64,000 bases of DNA from Porodaedalea pini. Its lineage: Eukaryota; Basidiomycota; Agaricomycetes; Hymenochaetales; Hymenochaetaceae. The notes beneath the pieces were generated by a model. It saw nothing but the letters and a program-made list of their open reading frames with translations, did not search any database and was not told the DNA's origin. Every line of letters begins with the position of its first letter. Within the stretch, counting starts at the first letter, position 1. This document shows positions 10,884-22,021 of the stretch, one piece after another. The translations under genes were made by a program, and so were the position numbers. The stretch spans positions 310,001 to 374,000 of the forward strand of contig NBAY01000029.1 in assembly GCA_002794775.1 (NCBI GenBank), given 5' to 3'.

Positions 10884-11317
10884 ATTCAATCCCTACTCTG
10901 TTCCTGTCTTTTCCTTATAGGTGCTTGAACTTCATCTACTGTTTTTTTCTCCCATGACTACAGCCTTCGTCGGTACCCATTGCAAAGACATTTGGTCCTT
11001 TCTGGGCTTTAATACGTACTTAAAAGAGCACAGGGAATATCAATCCCTTTGAGTCGCAAAGAATATTCAATTCTTGAGTCAAGTCAAGGTCAAGGTCACT
11101 GGTTAAAGCTCGGTTTCCCTCTCCGAGTACGTAAATGATCGACGCGATCTCAGTGGGACTCGGCGAGGCCCGGCAGGTCTACCTTTCCGTCGGAGCTCGA
11201 AGTGTGTAAGTGTCTCAATGAGTTTTCCAGCACCGACTCTCGTAGACCTGTCTGAGATCTCACCGTGATCGCCGACGAGGCAAGACGATTTGACTCAAGA
11301 ATTGAATACCTCTACCA
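10884..11317. other. Intergenic/promoter region upstream of methyltransferase 1 with folded repeats
   Basis: No gene. An exact 18-bp inverted pair, ATTCAATTCTTGAGTCAA at 11065-11082 and its complement at 11290-11307, brackets weaker inverted pairs such as AGGTCTACC/GTAGACCT and GATCTCAG/CTGAGATC. The bracketed 240 bp may be a small inverted-repeat element or a promoter fold immediately before the ATG at 11318. Confidence 0.5.
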
Positions 11318-12296
11318 ATGTCAACCCTCCCTGACGGCGACAACACTGCTACCTTGAAAAAGTATATACTTCCAAGAAACGATGAAGAGCATCAAAGGCA
11401 AGTGTCACCGAGTGAGCTCAAATATTAATGCTGGAAGGTCAGCGAATGATTAAGCCTTCATGCAGGCTCGATATGCAGCACGCCTACCTGACAGTGACTG
11501 TGGCCGATGGGCGCCTCATCTACGACAAGGAAGTCCAGCTGAAGCCCGGAAGTCGTGTTTTGGATGCAGGAGCAGGGGCTGGTACGAGGAACAGAGCTTA
11601 GCGAACTTTGAGTAAGCTCACACCTTTATAAGGATCTTGGTTATGTGCCCTATCGAAAGAAGTTCCTGAGACGGTAGAGATAGTGGGAGTGGACATCTCA
11701 TCCTTGATGTTCCCGAAGTCGTTCCCAAGCAATGTCCATTTCACCGAAGCCTCATTGACGAAATTGCCCGAATCCTGGACAGACTCCTTCGACTTCGTAA
11801 ACCAACGTCTGCTCGTCTCTGCGCTCCCCGCATCTGATTGGGTAATCTCAATCTCGGGATTTTCTGAGTCTTGAAACCTGGAGGCATGGTTCAGTTTGTC
11901 GAATTCAGCTCGCCCTTTCCTTCTGGCGAAGGGCTAAAGATGACAGAAGCATTGACGAGAATGTTCACGGCGGTCTTGCAGAAACGAGGCCACCTCTATA
12001 ATGGTTCCGAGGAGATTCCCAGGATTATGCAGAAGGTTGGATTCGTAGACATCCGAAAAGACATGCGAGGTGCGCCGATAGGTAGTAGCTGGGGAGAGGT
12101 TGGAAGAATCGGGGCTGAGAACTTCAAATTGGTCTTTCGAGCATATGGACCAATAGTTATGGCAGAGGGAGGTCTAGGACTTTTCAATTCAGAAGACGAG
12201 GTTGATGAGCTTGTTGATGCTGCATGGAAAGAGTGGGATGATCATGCAGGGTTGTCCTACAATTTCGTGGTCATCATAGGAAGGAAACCTTTGTAA
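11318..12296 (+). pseudogene. SAM-dependent methyltransferase 1, frameshifted
   Basis: A class I methyltransferase with the same exon plan as the intact copy at 36584-37554. Exon 1 is 11318-11397 (MSTLPDGDNTATLKKYILP), exon 2 is 11466-11581, and exon 3 starts at 11633. SAM-binding motif I is VLDAGAGAG joined to SWLCAL. The acidic loop is VGVDISSLMFP, then FDFVNQRLL and LKPGGMVQFVEFSSPFPSGEG. Intron 1 starts GC rather than GT (AG|GCAAGT), as in the paralogue. Compared with that copy, one base is missing near 11845-11870: the frame ends SISGFSES and the rest, 11871-12296, is in another frame. Spliced length is 860 nt, not divisible by three, against 861 in the paralogue. It is very likely inactive unless this is a sequencing error. 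Confidence 0.8.
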
Positions 12297-12626
12297 GATG
12301 CCAGTTGTATGCTGCACGGGTTTTGTATCCAGGGTTTCTTTACCAAATATGGGATTCCTTAGCATGTGCAGATGCAGCACCGGAGAAGTATGATATTACA
12401 GGCAAGTGAGGCATCAAAGAGCATTCACCCGATCCAGATGATTATACAGTACTAACGACATACACCTTATAAACAAACCTTATATACTGTACAGATGGGT
12501 CCGCACTATTCATATTTCCCGTCTTCTACAATTCAGATCAGAAGGAACGACACGACATGTATAGCAGCTAAGAAACCCAAGTCGAAAGAAATGGTTCGCA
12601 GAAGACAGGAATTGTAACTATCCTCT
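12297..12626. other. Intergenic between convergent genes
   Basis: Shared 3' region of methyltransferase 1 and the first DUF6534 gene. No gene. The part after about 12490 is similar to 15060-15180 and belongs to the tandem duplication. Confidence 0.5.
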
Positions 12627-14076
12627 CTACACGGCATCTGAACCAGTCTGCTTTAACGGTAGACGTTTCCTATCTTCGAGCGAATCTACTTCTGCTTCAG
12701 CGTTCCCATCCAAGACAGACGTCGTATCGAGCTTCAAGTTCTGGTTTTGCTGATGAGAATGGCAGGACGTTAACGTCATCCACATAAGAATTTAAAAAAA
12801 CAAACGACTCACGTCGTCGCTGAGCTGGACGGTCCGAATGACATGAATGCCCGACATCGCAAACGTCTCATTCGGAGCCCTGCGGCCTATACCACCACCT
12901 GACGACTGTCCAGTCGCCTCGTCAACACTGTCGCTGGTGTGTCCCACACCATGCAAGTGTTTCCTCGAGTTCAGGTTCGCGAGCATCGTGAGGGCATAGA
13001 CAGGGCCGATTACAAAGACAACACCAGTGGCCCAATTGGCTTCATTGTCTGCCAAATACAGGAAGAAGGCGGTGAGTGCGACGGTCGACGTCGCAGTGCC
13101 TGATTTGATCGCCGCGCTGGTGAGACGTTGGAGGAGCGAACGAGTGTTGTCGAAGAACGATTTCATACGGCGGAACTGCCAGATGAGTGCGATGGCGATG
13201 GCGACATCTGTTGCGGCGCTTGCCACGAACCAAATTCTGTGACACGGAAACCAGGCTACGGCGATGAAAAAAGAGAAAGAGCGGCGAAGAGAACGTACGT
13301 TGCAGGAATTTGCACAGCCGACCTGGCAGAAATGGCAGCATTCGCCACTATCACCGTTGTGAGAGCCAGGGCACCACCGAGCTATATGAACACAAAAAGT
13401 ATTTCGTCAAGTGACTAATCCAAATTGCGTGCGGGAAAAGCATACCCCAGTGAGAGCGAAAAGCATAAGTATCGTTGACATCACGTAGCTATTAGACCTG
13501 TACGACATCGAAATTTAGACAAAACCCATGACGATCAAAGAAGAAGCTGCCCGACAGTCGCCAGAACCGCCACACCAAGAATGTTTGTGCAATGATAGCA
13601 GTTAATGCGGTTGTGACAATAAAGTTGGGAGTGGGCCAATACTGTTTCGAGATGAAGACCGCATCGCCTACAAATCGTTTGTTGGCTTTGGAATTACAGA
13701 TGTAAGGAGTCACGGACGTACCCCAATTTGTAACGCAGAACTGAAAAGGATTTAGAGGTGAGCGGAGGATGGTGGATGGTACGGCCATTGTTTTACAGAC
13801 GTACCATGTAAACATTTGCATAGTTTCCAATGGTACACTCAACATTGAGTAAGAGCAAGAAAGCGACGGAGTAACGAAGAATCGGAGGGTCGTTTGGATA
13901 GTGTCGGAAGTACTTGTAAACCTGCAAGAACTCCACCGCGAGAAGCATACTGTTGACCCAAGTCCCCACGACCAGTCCCCTGCCAGTGTATGATCATATG
14001 CCCAATAAACAAGTGTTTGCTCAAAACTGGACTCATTGACATACCCCAGGACATTATCGAGCTGGCTGACACCCAT
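12627..14076 (-). CDS. DUF6534-type multi-pass membrane protein, copy A
   Basis: Start at 14076 (MGVSQLDNVLG then a splice donor); stop TAG at 12627-12629. Exons encode several hydrophobic helices: YSVAFLLLLNVECTIGNYANVYM, FIVTTALTAIIAQTFLVWRFWRL, then an intron-split helix. The conserved DUF6534-like block follows: IWFVASAATDVAIAIALIWQ, SLLQRLTSAAIKSGTATSTV, FFLYLADNEANWATGVVFV and MLANLNSR. The cytosolic tail contains SGGGIGRRAPNETF, is interrupted by an intron after LSDDV, and ends LKQTGSDAV. About seven membrane spans are expected. Function of the family is unknown; proteins of this kind are greatly expanded in mushrooms and are guessed to be receptors. A tandem copy lies 2,556 bp further on. 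Confidence 0.78.
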
Positions 14077-15182
14077 AGCGCGGAGGAGGGATAGAGAAGC
14101 TGAAAGTAAGGCGGCGTTTTGACTGGCCGAAGAGCGCCTAAATATACAAATTATGGGTCTCTATCATCTAAGACGTACATCGAAGAATAGGTGTCTCGAC
14201 TCTCAAGTACTGCCCCGACTTCTCCGCTGAGCCTGAAAGAATCCGTTCAATTCTATGCAAGCGATCCTAACCGAGAATAGTTCCGTGATGGCACATTTCG
14301 ACTGTACAGTATAGCAACGAAACACGCCCATGTGACGCCGCCCGACGACAAGAATAGGGACTCGCATAATCTTCGCCTCAGCACTGTGATCGGACTTTCA
14401 GTCTTACCTCTGGAATCTGCCTGTAACTCGTTGCGAATTATTTTGTGTCAGATAAGCGATGAGTTACGACATGATGGAGGCATGGAGGTCATCGTGGTCA
14501 CCAATTGGCAGGATGCTTGTAGTTTATTTGCTGTTTAGGCTTGGCTTCCGATGATCGCATCTAATTTGTTTGGCTTCGATCCCCAAATCTAAAGAAAATA
14601 CGCGGCTCTCATGGCGCGCCTGATCCATTCCGAGAAAATAAAAGGAATCTCCGCTGCAGACTCAATGGGCATATTACCCGAAACAACCACATCGTCTCAT
14701 GGTTCCGTCTGTTTCTGATGGACTTATAGTCTACTATCGAGATGCATACATTCGGAAGAGAGGTTGAAGACTAGTCATATGTAGACTATTCGTGCTTTGC
14801 TTCAGTGGTATCCAGAATGGTCAACCAAACCGAAGATATTTGTTTTAAATTGCATTTGCATTCTGACATACATATTCACAGCTCCGGAGAACCCGACTTT
14901 CCGAGATACTTTCAAGGGATTTTCGGACTGTCATTATTATTGAAAAAGATAGTAAGAACAAAGATAAAGACATGTCTGAAGAGCTTAGATTGATGACCCA
15001 GTAAGTTTCCGGCTGGTGAGATCCCAAGTAGCAAAGAGCGTTTAGCCAACCAATTTGCACCCCGAAAGCAAACTTTATACATGAAACATACCATTCATAT
15101 TTTCCATCTCCTACACTTGAGATAAGACCAAACGACATAACTCTAAGAAACCCAAGTCAAAATAAATGGCTCACAGAAGCCT
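14077..15182. other. Intergenic spacer within a tandem duplication
   Basis: Holds the upstream region of copy A (similar to 16633-17180 beside copy B, for example CGAGAATAGTTCCGTGATGG against CGAGAATGGTTCCGTGATGG) and the downstream region of copy B. No separate gene is supported. Confidence 0.5.
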
Positions 15183-16632
15183 CTACACGGCATCTGCACC
15201 AGTCTGCTTTAACGGTCGACGTTTCCTATCCTCGAGCGAATCTATTTCCGCTTCAACGTTCCCATCCAAGACAGACTCGGACGTCGTATCGAGCTTCAAG
15301 TTCTGGTTTTGCTAACGAGAATGGCAGGACGTTAACGTCGTCCATAACAATTATAACAGAATGCCTTACGTCGTCGCTGAGCTGGACGGTCCGAATGACA
15401 TGAATGCCCGACATCGCGAACGTCTCATTCGGAGCCCTGCGGCCTATACCACCACCACCACCACCACCACCTGATGACTGCCCAGTTGCCTCGTCGACAC
15501 TGTTGCTGGTGTGCCCAACACCATGCAAGCGCCTCCTCGAGTTCAGGTTGGAGAGCATCGTAAGCGTATAGACGGGGCCGATCATGAAAACAACACCAGT
15601 GGCCCAGTTGGCCTCGTTGTCCGCCAAATACAGGAAGAAGGCGGTGAGTGCGACGGTCGACGTCGCAGTGCCTGATTTGATCGCCGCGCTGGTGAGACGT
15701 TGGAGGAGCGAGCGCGTGGTATCGAAGAACGACTTCATGCGGCGGAACTGCCAGATGAGTGAGATGGCGATGGCGACATCCGTTCCAGCGCTTGCTACGA
15801 ACCAAATTCTGTAACACGGAAACCAAGCTAAGGGGATGCGAAAAAAAGAGACAGAAGCTAACATACGTTGCAGTTGTTTGCGCAGCCGACCTGTCAGAAA
15901 GGGAGGAGTGCGTTACAATGACTACAGCGAGAGCTATGGCACCGGCAAACTATACAGAAGATCAGAAAGCACTTTGTCTAGCTGACTAGGCCATATGGCA
16001 AGCAGAAGGGGCATACCGCAGCTAGAGCGAAGAACAAAAGTATCGCTGACATCACGTAGCTATTAGACCTGCACGAGGTGGAGAAGTTTGGATAAAAAAG
16101 AAAGTGACGGTGAGAATATAAATTGCCTCACAATCGCCAGAATCGCCACACCAAAAATGTTTGCGTGATGATAGCAGATACTGCAGTAGTGACAATATAG
16201 TTGGGAGTGGGCCAGTATTGGCTTGCAATAAACGTTTCACTACCTATGTCGTGCGGGTTAGTTGTAAAACAGGAGCGGGAAGGGCCGATTTACCCCAATT
16301 TGTGACGCAGAACTGAAGGGGGAGGGGTTAGAGATGAACGGCCATGGTTTTACAGACGTACCATGTAAACATTTGCATAGTTTCCAATGGTACACTCAAC
16401 GCCAAGCAAGAGCAAGAAAGCAACAGAGTAACGAAGAATCGGAGGGTCGCTTGGATAATGTCGGAAGTACTTGTAAACCTGCAAGAACTCCACGGTGAGG
16501 AGCATACTGTTGACCCAAGTCCCCGCGACCATTCCCCTGCCAGTGTATGATCATATACGCAATAAGCAAATTTCCGCTCAAAATGGATTTACCAACATAC
16601 CCCAGGATATTATCGAGACGGCTGACCCCCAT
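15183..16632 (-). CDS. DUF6534-type multi-pass membrane protein, copy B
   Basis: Tandem paralogue of copy A with the same start (MGVSRLDNILG), exon order and C-terminus (LKQTGADAV, stop at 15183-15185). Hydrophobic helices include YSVAFLLLLGVECTIGNYAN and the conserved block IWFVASAGTDVAIAISLIWQ to MLSNLNSR. Differences from copy A are mostly single substitutions plus two length changes: an extra Glu-Ser in TTSESVLDGN, and a glycine run lengthened from three to eight residues by an ACC/GGT triplet expansion. The reading frame seems intact with usable splice sites. Expected to be a membrane protein of unknown function. Confidence 0.76.
15448..15471. repeat. (ACC)8 microsatellite coding for polyglycine
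   Basis: Eight ACC units on the plus strand encode eight Gly in the tail of DUF6534 copy B, where copy A has three. A slippage-driven length change between paralogues. Confidence 0.85.
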
Positions 16633-17192
16633 CGCGCGTAGGAGAGAAAAGGGGAGAGAGAAAGTGAAAGCTGCGCATCGTTTTGACTCGCTGAAGAGCG
16701 CTTATATATGACTTGCGGGTCTCCGTGCGCCTTGTCTTCTAATACGTATCGAAAAAATGGATGTCTCGAGTCTCGAATACCGCCCCAGGCCTGTCTTCTC
16801 CACTGAGCCTGAATGAATCGATTCAACGCATACAAGCAAGACTAACCGAGAATGGTTCCGTGATGGCACATTTTGGCAGTAGCAACGAAACACGTTCATA
16901 TGAAGAACGCCGTTCCTTCTTTGCTGGAATTTCATATCTCCCGCGTGCCCACGGCGGCGGCGAACAGCCGCTCGTATAATCTTCGGTTCAGCACTGTGAT
17001 GAGAGTCCTAGCTTTACCTCTGGAGTTTGTATGTTACTGCGAGTACTTCTGAATCAGATTACTGGTGCATCGCGACATGATACATAAAGGCCTGAAGGCC
17101 GACATGTCGTTAATTAGCGAAATGCTCGTTTAGCTTATTTGCTTATGCTTGGTTTCCGATCATCGCATCAATTTTATCTTCAAACCTTGATT
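16633..17192. other. Upstream region of DUF6534 copy B
   Basis: Duplicated promoter-side sequence related to 14077-14600. No independent gene is supported. Confidence 0.45.
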
Positions 17193-18472
17193 CTAAAATA
17201 AACTCACCGACCGCGTGCCCGAGAAAGTGAAGTAAAGGCAAAAGTCAGCTTGCCGAGTTTCGCAGTATGGAATGATAACAAACCGGACTCTGCGCTTTGT
17301 GGCTATGGTATAGACCAATCGAAGCACGAAACTGCGCATAGTCGCCGTCGACCAGAGGAGTCTGAAAGTCCAACGCTGCAAGACTCGACGGCGAGTATTT
17401 ATTCTGCGATTAGGTGCTTCGGGCCAATCTCCTAGGCTGATTATATCATGTGAATAAATCTCGGAACTGTCGATGACAAAATCGCTATTTCTGAGTGCTC
17501 CTTTGCCATTGTACCCTCTTCCTCCTAACGACATCGCCTTCCTTTATTCTCTCCTCTCTACCTCGTACACCCAGACAACAGGCTTATTATTCGCTGGTTT
17601 GATGTACGTCAATAATCAATTCTACCCTTGCAAGCACTACGGCATCGAGCCCCCAGAAAGTCTGCAAAGCGGAGGTTATCTTCTTGAGCTGCCCTGAATC
17701 GTCTTCCATAATGATGCTCGCGTATCCCAGACTAAGCGACATATCCTGTTTCTTTCGCGGCATCTTACATCGTACCACTTTGCGGGTGCGTTGGATCCTT
17801 TTGTGGACTGCCTACGGAGAGGAAAGGATAGGAAGGCCGACTTGAGGCCAGCGGCGGTCCTTGGAGCATGCAGCGAGACTCGCTCCAAGGCTTCTTCCCC
17901 AGCGCCATCCGAATACAGCTCTCACAGGAAGTGTCTCGTTCCGGATGACAATACTCCGACGAAACTGCTGACTGGTCAATACAAGAGACGCGGGAGCTTC
18001 AGACCGTGGACGAACGGGGTGGAGAATATCCTTGGCCGTGACGTTCGCTTTTGACCCGTTGATGTCGCTCCTCGCGCCGATTTCACCGAGGACTGCGTGG
18101 CACCCGAGCTGCGGATCGACCAGCTCCGACTGACCGCCACGTGTCGTATCTTCTTGCTTGGCTTCATTGGCACTTTCGAGGTAGCCTCGCATCCCGAGAG
18201 GTCAAATGTCTCAAACATATCACGCCTTATGCAGCAGGAGGACGGTTGCACAGCGCCATCGTAGTATGCGAGCCTGGTAGAAAGTTGTGTGGGAACAATC
18301 GCAGGACACCTTCCTCCTAAGCAGTTCTAATCAAGCTATGGTATATTGTCTACTTATGCCGGATGGACACGTGTAAGAACGGATCTCACAACAAATGCGA
18401 CTGGGTGTAGTTTGAAATTGAACTGTGTGGAGTTGGCCGAGCGCGTATATTGGCACCTCTCAATATACGTAG
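17193..18472. other. Unresolved coding-like region
   Basis: GC-rich stretches around 17790-18250 are open for 80-126 codons on both strands. Minus-strand examples include DMFETFDLSGCEATSKVPMK and FRRSIVIRNETLPVRAVFGW; a plus-strand frame covers 17791-18054. I could not build a consistent spliced gene or match a family, and the frames contradict each other. Possibly a decayed gene. Confidence 0.3.
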
Positions 18473-18616
18473 TCGTCGTGAAACGGGGCAGCCCTTGCCA
18501 TCTGAACCCGAGGTCCTCTATTGCCGAGAGGTCTGATCTCAGAACTTTTGTACAATCTGATGTATTTCGTTCCACAACAATAAGACTATTTTAAGCACAG
18601 GGCATCTCTGTGAATA
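18473..18616. repeat. 144-bp dispersed direct repeat, copy 1
   Basis: Ungapped match over 144 bp to 23923-24066, with eight differences. Both begin TCGTCGTGAAACGGGGCAGC and end in GGGCATCTCTGTGAATA. Five of the eight differences are C here and T in the other copy. It lies just left of the solo LTR. No reading frame or tRNA fold is evident. Confidence 0.8.
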
Positions 18617-18652
18617 ACTTAAGTAAATGAGCATGCGAAGCTATGCGTAGGG

Positions 18653-20454
18653 TGTAGAGGTGCAGACTCTTCTAATCCGAAAGGCAATTCGGGCTATTGC
18701 TCGTGTTCGACCCAAGGGGGACTGCGGTGACTTGGTATACCAAGAGGTACAACCTAAGTAGATTGGGTTTTGAGATATGAAGACTCAGCAATACGGATAC
18801 CTGCAGGATTCCAGTTGAACCAAGACTCGGTTGGGTAGAGTCCGCACTTTGGACAGCAGCCAAGGGCTTTCAGAGAGTGACTGGCAGAGTTTCAAGAGTC
18901 GGGAATAGAGTCGGCAGTTACTGTTTCAGAGCGGTGAAAGGTGACGGTATGGTCTACTGGCAGACTCGGACCTGGTTGAGTTCGGCCACTGGGGGTTCAC
19001 TCTAATGTGTCTGATGGAGGGGATAGTGTCAGGAAGTGTAGGGAAGTGTAGGGGATACTTGGGGCTAGGTGTCGACTCAAGGACGCGAGTACAAAGGACG
19101 ACTGGCAAAATGTGCCTAAATGTGGTTGGAGAACAAAGAGCGACTACGATCTTGACAACCCGGGCTCGGAAACTTGCCAGTGAAGACAGTAATCGAAACG
19201 ATTCGTCGAGACGATTCTGAATCTGAAAAGATCTCGAGATGCGGTGCAGAATTGACGGAGATATGGCAGTTGCACTGGTTGCGGCTGGCGGAACGCACGG
19301 AACTCCCGGAACCAAAAGCTATTTTCGTAGCTCTACGACGCGGGCTCGGAATTGTGCAAGGAAAGACAGTGTTCGAAAGCGATTTTCGACGAGATTAAGA
19401 ATCTGAAGAGAGCTCGAGAATCGGTTAAGAATTGAGGGCGATATAGCGAAAGCAAGATTTGGCCGAAAACGGGACTCGAGACGGAACAGACGGAACGATA
19501 CTGAACGGCGACGGAGACGAGAACTAAAGACTGGGACTGACTCAGGGGAAGCAAACTTGTATTTTTGAGACATTTACATGAGTGTTTAAATAACCAACAG
19601 AGGGTTGAGCCTCTGAGCGGCGTACAAAGGACACAAAGACAGACCGGAGGCTCTAGCCAAACAACACCAAATAGCCGGAACTCGGAGCCGGAACTCAGGC
19701 ACATGAGTAATTAAGCTTTGGGAGGCTCGGAACAATACCAGACCTGACCGAAAACAGACTTTGGTGGCTCACTGGTGCAGAACCAAGCTGTATGTGTCGA
19801 GTTAATCCTGCCAAACACTGAAAGTGTCCTGAAATGCATTGGGGATACTTGTAAGACTGCCCTGAGTCGAGTCGAACCTAATAGAGCCAATTCTGAGGCC
19901 AGCGGGAGTCAGGCAAGTAGTGTGTAGAACTGCATGTAGTAGATTGCTGCTGTATGGAGGTAGAGGGTACTGTCTATCTCTACTTCTGCTGTCTACAAAC
20001 TATGGCGCATTTATACTAAACTTGAACCAAGGAAACTGGTGCAAGACTCAGCCAATCAGAGTCCGACTTGCCGAGTCTGTGTGAACCAGAGTGAAAGTGA
20101 GTCAACAATCGGTCTGTGCACATCACGCAGCCGATCATCATGGAGTAGTGATGTAGTGTCCAACGTGCTGCCTCATCGCCCACCTCCTGCACAACCGTAT
20201 CCCACATCCTTGTCCTGCTCGCCTGATCCCTTCCACCTGTGCCTACGAGAATCGGCATTCCGCGTGCGGATCAGCATTGTGTGGCATCTGTCCGTCCAGT
20301 CATGTCTGTACCAAGAGATATAATAAATGAGTCGGACGCCGATTATGAAAGTGTGAGTCGTAAGGTTCGGTGTCCGGTAAAAGGTGTCAAAAGGGGTAGT
20401 GTAAGTGAAGGGGAAAAGACTCGGCCGGCACGTAGGCGATGGTTAATCGCTACA
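18653..20454 (-). mobile_element. Solo LTR of the Gypsy family also present at 55.3 kb
   Basis: Reads TGTAGCGATTAACC to CCTCTACA on the minus strand and is bounded by 4-bp direct repeats AGGG at 18649-18652 and 20455-20458. Both ends match, in inverted orientation, the LTR at 55306-56156; shared blocks include TCTGCACC, CGGTATACC and GGAATCCTGCA. At 1,802 bp it is twice as long as the 851-bp copy, the extra length being central sequence that includes an internal tandem duplication. No gag or pol is attached, so it is a solo LTR left by recombination. It has inserted in a coatomer-alpha-like fragment. Confidence 0.8.
19161..19450. repeat. Diverged tandem duplication, period about 180 bp, inside the solo LTR
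   Basis: Two units start at CGGGCTCGGAA (19161 and 19341), and both run through GAAGACAG/GAAAGACAG, CGAGA, AATCTGAA and CTCGAGA. Copies are clearly related but diverged, showing how the long LTR variant grew. Confidence 0.65.
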
Positions 20455-20644
20455 AGGGCTCACCATCGTGTTCCTCGAAGCGATCTACCAACACACCCAT
20501 ATGGTAGTTCCAGAGCTGCACGCTCCCATTATGCAACGAAGCCGCCATATTCGAGTCAGGAATGGGAGAGAAGAAGTCAAGTAATGTTCGTACTGCTGCA
20601 CAGGTCAGCCGGATATCATAAGGGGTTGTGGCAAATGTTCTCAT
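20455..20644 (-). pseudogene. Coatomer alpha-subunit (COPI) WD40 fragment, cut by the LTR
   Basis: The minus strand reads [19 protein letters not shown] then [10 protein letters not shown], the hallmark first WD40 repeat of alpha-COP, the vesicle-coat scaffold of Golgi-to-ER transport. Reading stops exactly where the solo LTR begins at 20454. Upstream text (IPDSN) only partly fits the family N-terminus. No other COPI sequence was found nearby, so this is a displaced gene fragment, not the functional locus. Confidence 0.7.
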
Positions 20645-20862
20645 ACAATAGTGTGAATTGAATTCTAGTGAATATTTGGAATGAATGTCGGGCCAAATTC
20701 ACTAAAATTCGCCAAAATTCACATAATTTACTATTTAGCTTTTTCCTGATGCCACTTAGAACTTCCGACCTTCCTTTTGCCATTGTTCGCCGCATTTTTT
20801 GAGAATCGACATCGCTGCATTTTCGGACCTTGTTGTTACAGCAGTAGAGTAATTTATGTAAA
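20645..20862. other. AT-rich spacer with GTGAAT/ATTCAC repeats
   Basis: Short repeated words, GTGAATTGAATTC, AGTGAATATT and AAATTCAC occurring several times, form imperfect inverted repeats around 20650-20730. Probably a degraded repeat; no gene. Confidence 0.4.
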
Positions 20863-22021
20863 TCAGGTTTCAAGAACAGAAGAACGAAAGAATCTGCAAT
20901 ATGTGGTAAGGGATCTCAGGACAATAAATGTAGTGACATCTCTCCTTGCTACCACTGCTCCAAAGTGTGCATATCCAAATACCTTGCGATAATCGTCCGT
21001 CCTGGTAATACGATTCCAATCGAATGCCAAATATTTTGGCGTTATAGTATCGCCAACGTAATCGCCAACGTGCTTCGCGACCCACTGTTGGGCCGAGTCA
21101 ACATCTTGGACGTTCTCAGCGATTGTTGTTGGTCTCGGAGTCGTCGGTGGCGGATTGCTGCCACCCCCCTCTGTGTGAGAGGGTCTGATCGCAAAGCCAT
21201 CTAGAATCCAAAGGTAGGCGTAGGTAGAAGGGTCGGTAGAGACGCTTGAGGCGAGCTTGATCGAGGTACGGCCCGGCGACGAGATGGTATTCTGAATCAG
21301 AAGCAGGTGACGTCCACGACTCGTGTCGTTTGGCTCGTTCCCCAGGATGGTAGTGAAGTCATGAAACTGCGCTTGCCCAATATCATAGTACGTCTTCACC
21401 GCCCCTCGAGGTCCAGAAAGAATACACCTGGGCGCAAGAAAGTCAAACAAGAGAAAACAGGAAAGCAAGGAAACGAAACATAGCATACCTATCCGGCAAA
21501 TGAAACTCGTTCCTATCATTCACCCCAATGGGTCTGTACAAATGGGTCGGCGATAATCGAAGCTCGAATGCGCGACAACACTGCCAATTCAAGCCTGCGC
21601 CTACATCGTTCGTAAATATAGTGATAGAGTCGGAGAATAGAGTGGAAAGACGGTGTGTGCCGGGCTGTAAACCGTCTTTTGTGGCGAACTGAATGCGGAA
21701 AAAGCCATCGCTGAGAGAGTATCGAAAAAGGGTGATGGAGGTTAAGGTATCTGAGAGGGCAATCCTTCGAAGATAATCATCCTTAAATAAGACGTCCGCT
21801 ATCATACTGCCAGTCCTCACGGGCACAAAGGCGTCGATAACCCCTGCGGCTGTTGTTCCGTATCCAAGTCCTGGTACAAAGCTGAGGATCGCGCTCGCCA
21901 CACCTGCCATGGCGACGTACTGTGAGCGCTTGCCACTGCTGGCCCCGCTCAGAATGCAATAGAAAACGTCTTCGGTGTCGTTATGCAAGCGAGTGGCAGT
22001 GGTATCATCTTCATGGTCCAT
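20863..22021 (-). CDS. Hypothetical protein, two exons
   Basis: Start chosen at 22021 (MDHEDDTTATRLHNDTEDV); a start 27 nt further upstream is possible. Exon 1 includes a hydrophobic stretch, YVAMAGVASAILSFVPGLGY, which could be a membrane or amphipathic segment. A clean intron joins HLPDR to CILSGPRGAVKTYYDIGQAQ (GTATGC ... GCCCAG). Exon 2 has FTTILGNEPNDTSRGRHLLL and a proline-rich PPPTTPRPTT spacer, ending near 20863. About 370 aa in all. I recognise no domain. The preserved reading frame over 1.1 kb and good splice sites argue that it is a real gene; the last exon could end earlier by another splice. Confidence 0.55.

Noticed and set aside
17791..18251. Gene call in the GC-rich block
   Set aside because: Open frames on both strands overlap without recognisable domains, and no exon chain keeps phase; listed as unresolved.
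18473..18616. tRNA or snoRNA gene in the 144-bp repeat
   Set aside because: GGTTC-like and CTGA words are present, but no cloverleaf, and no C box/D box pair at proper spacing could be drawn.
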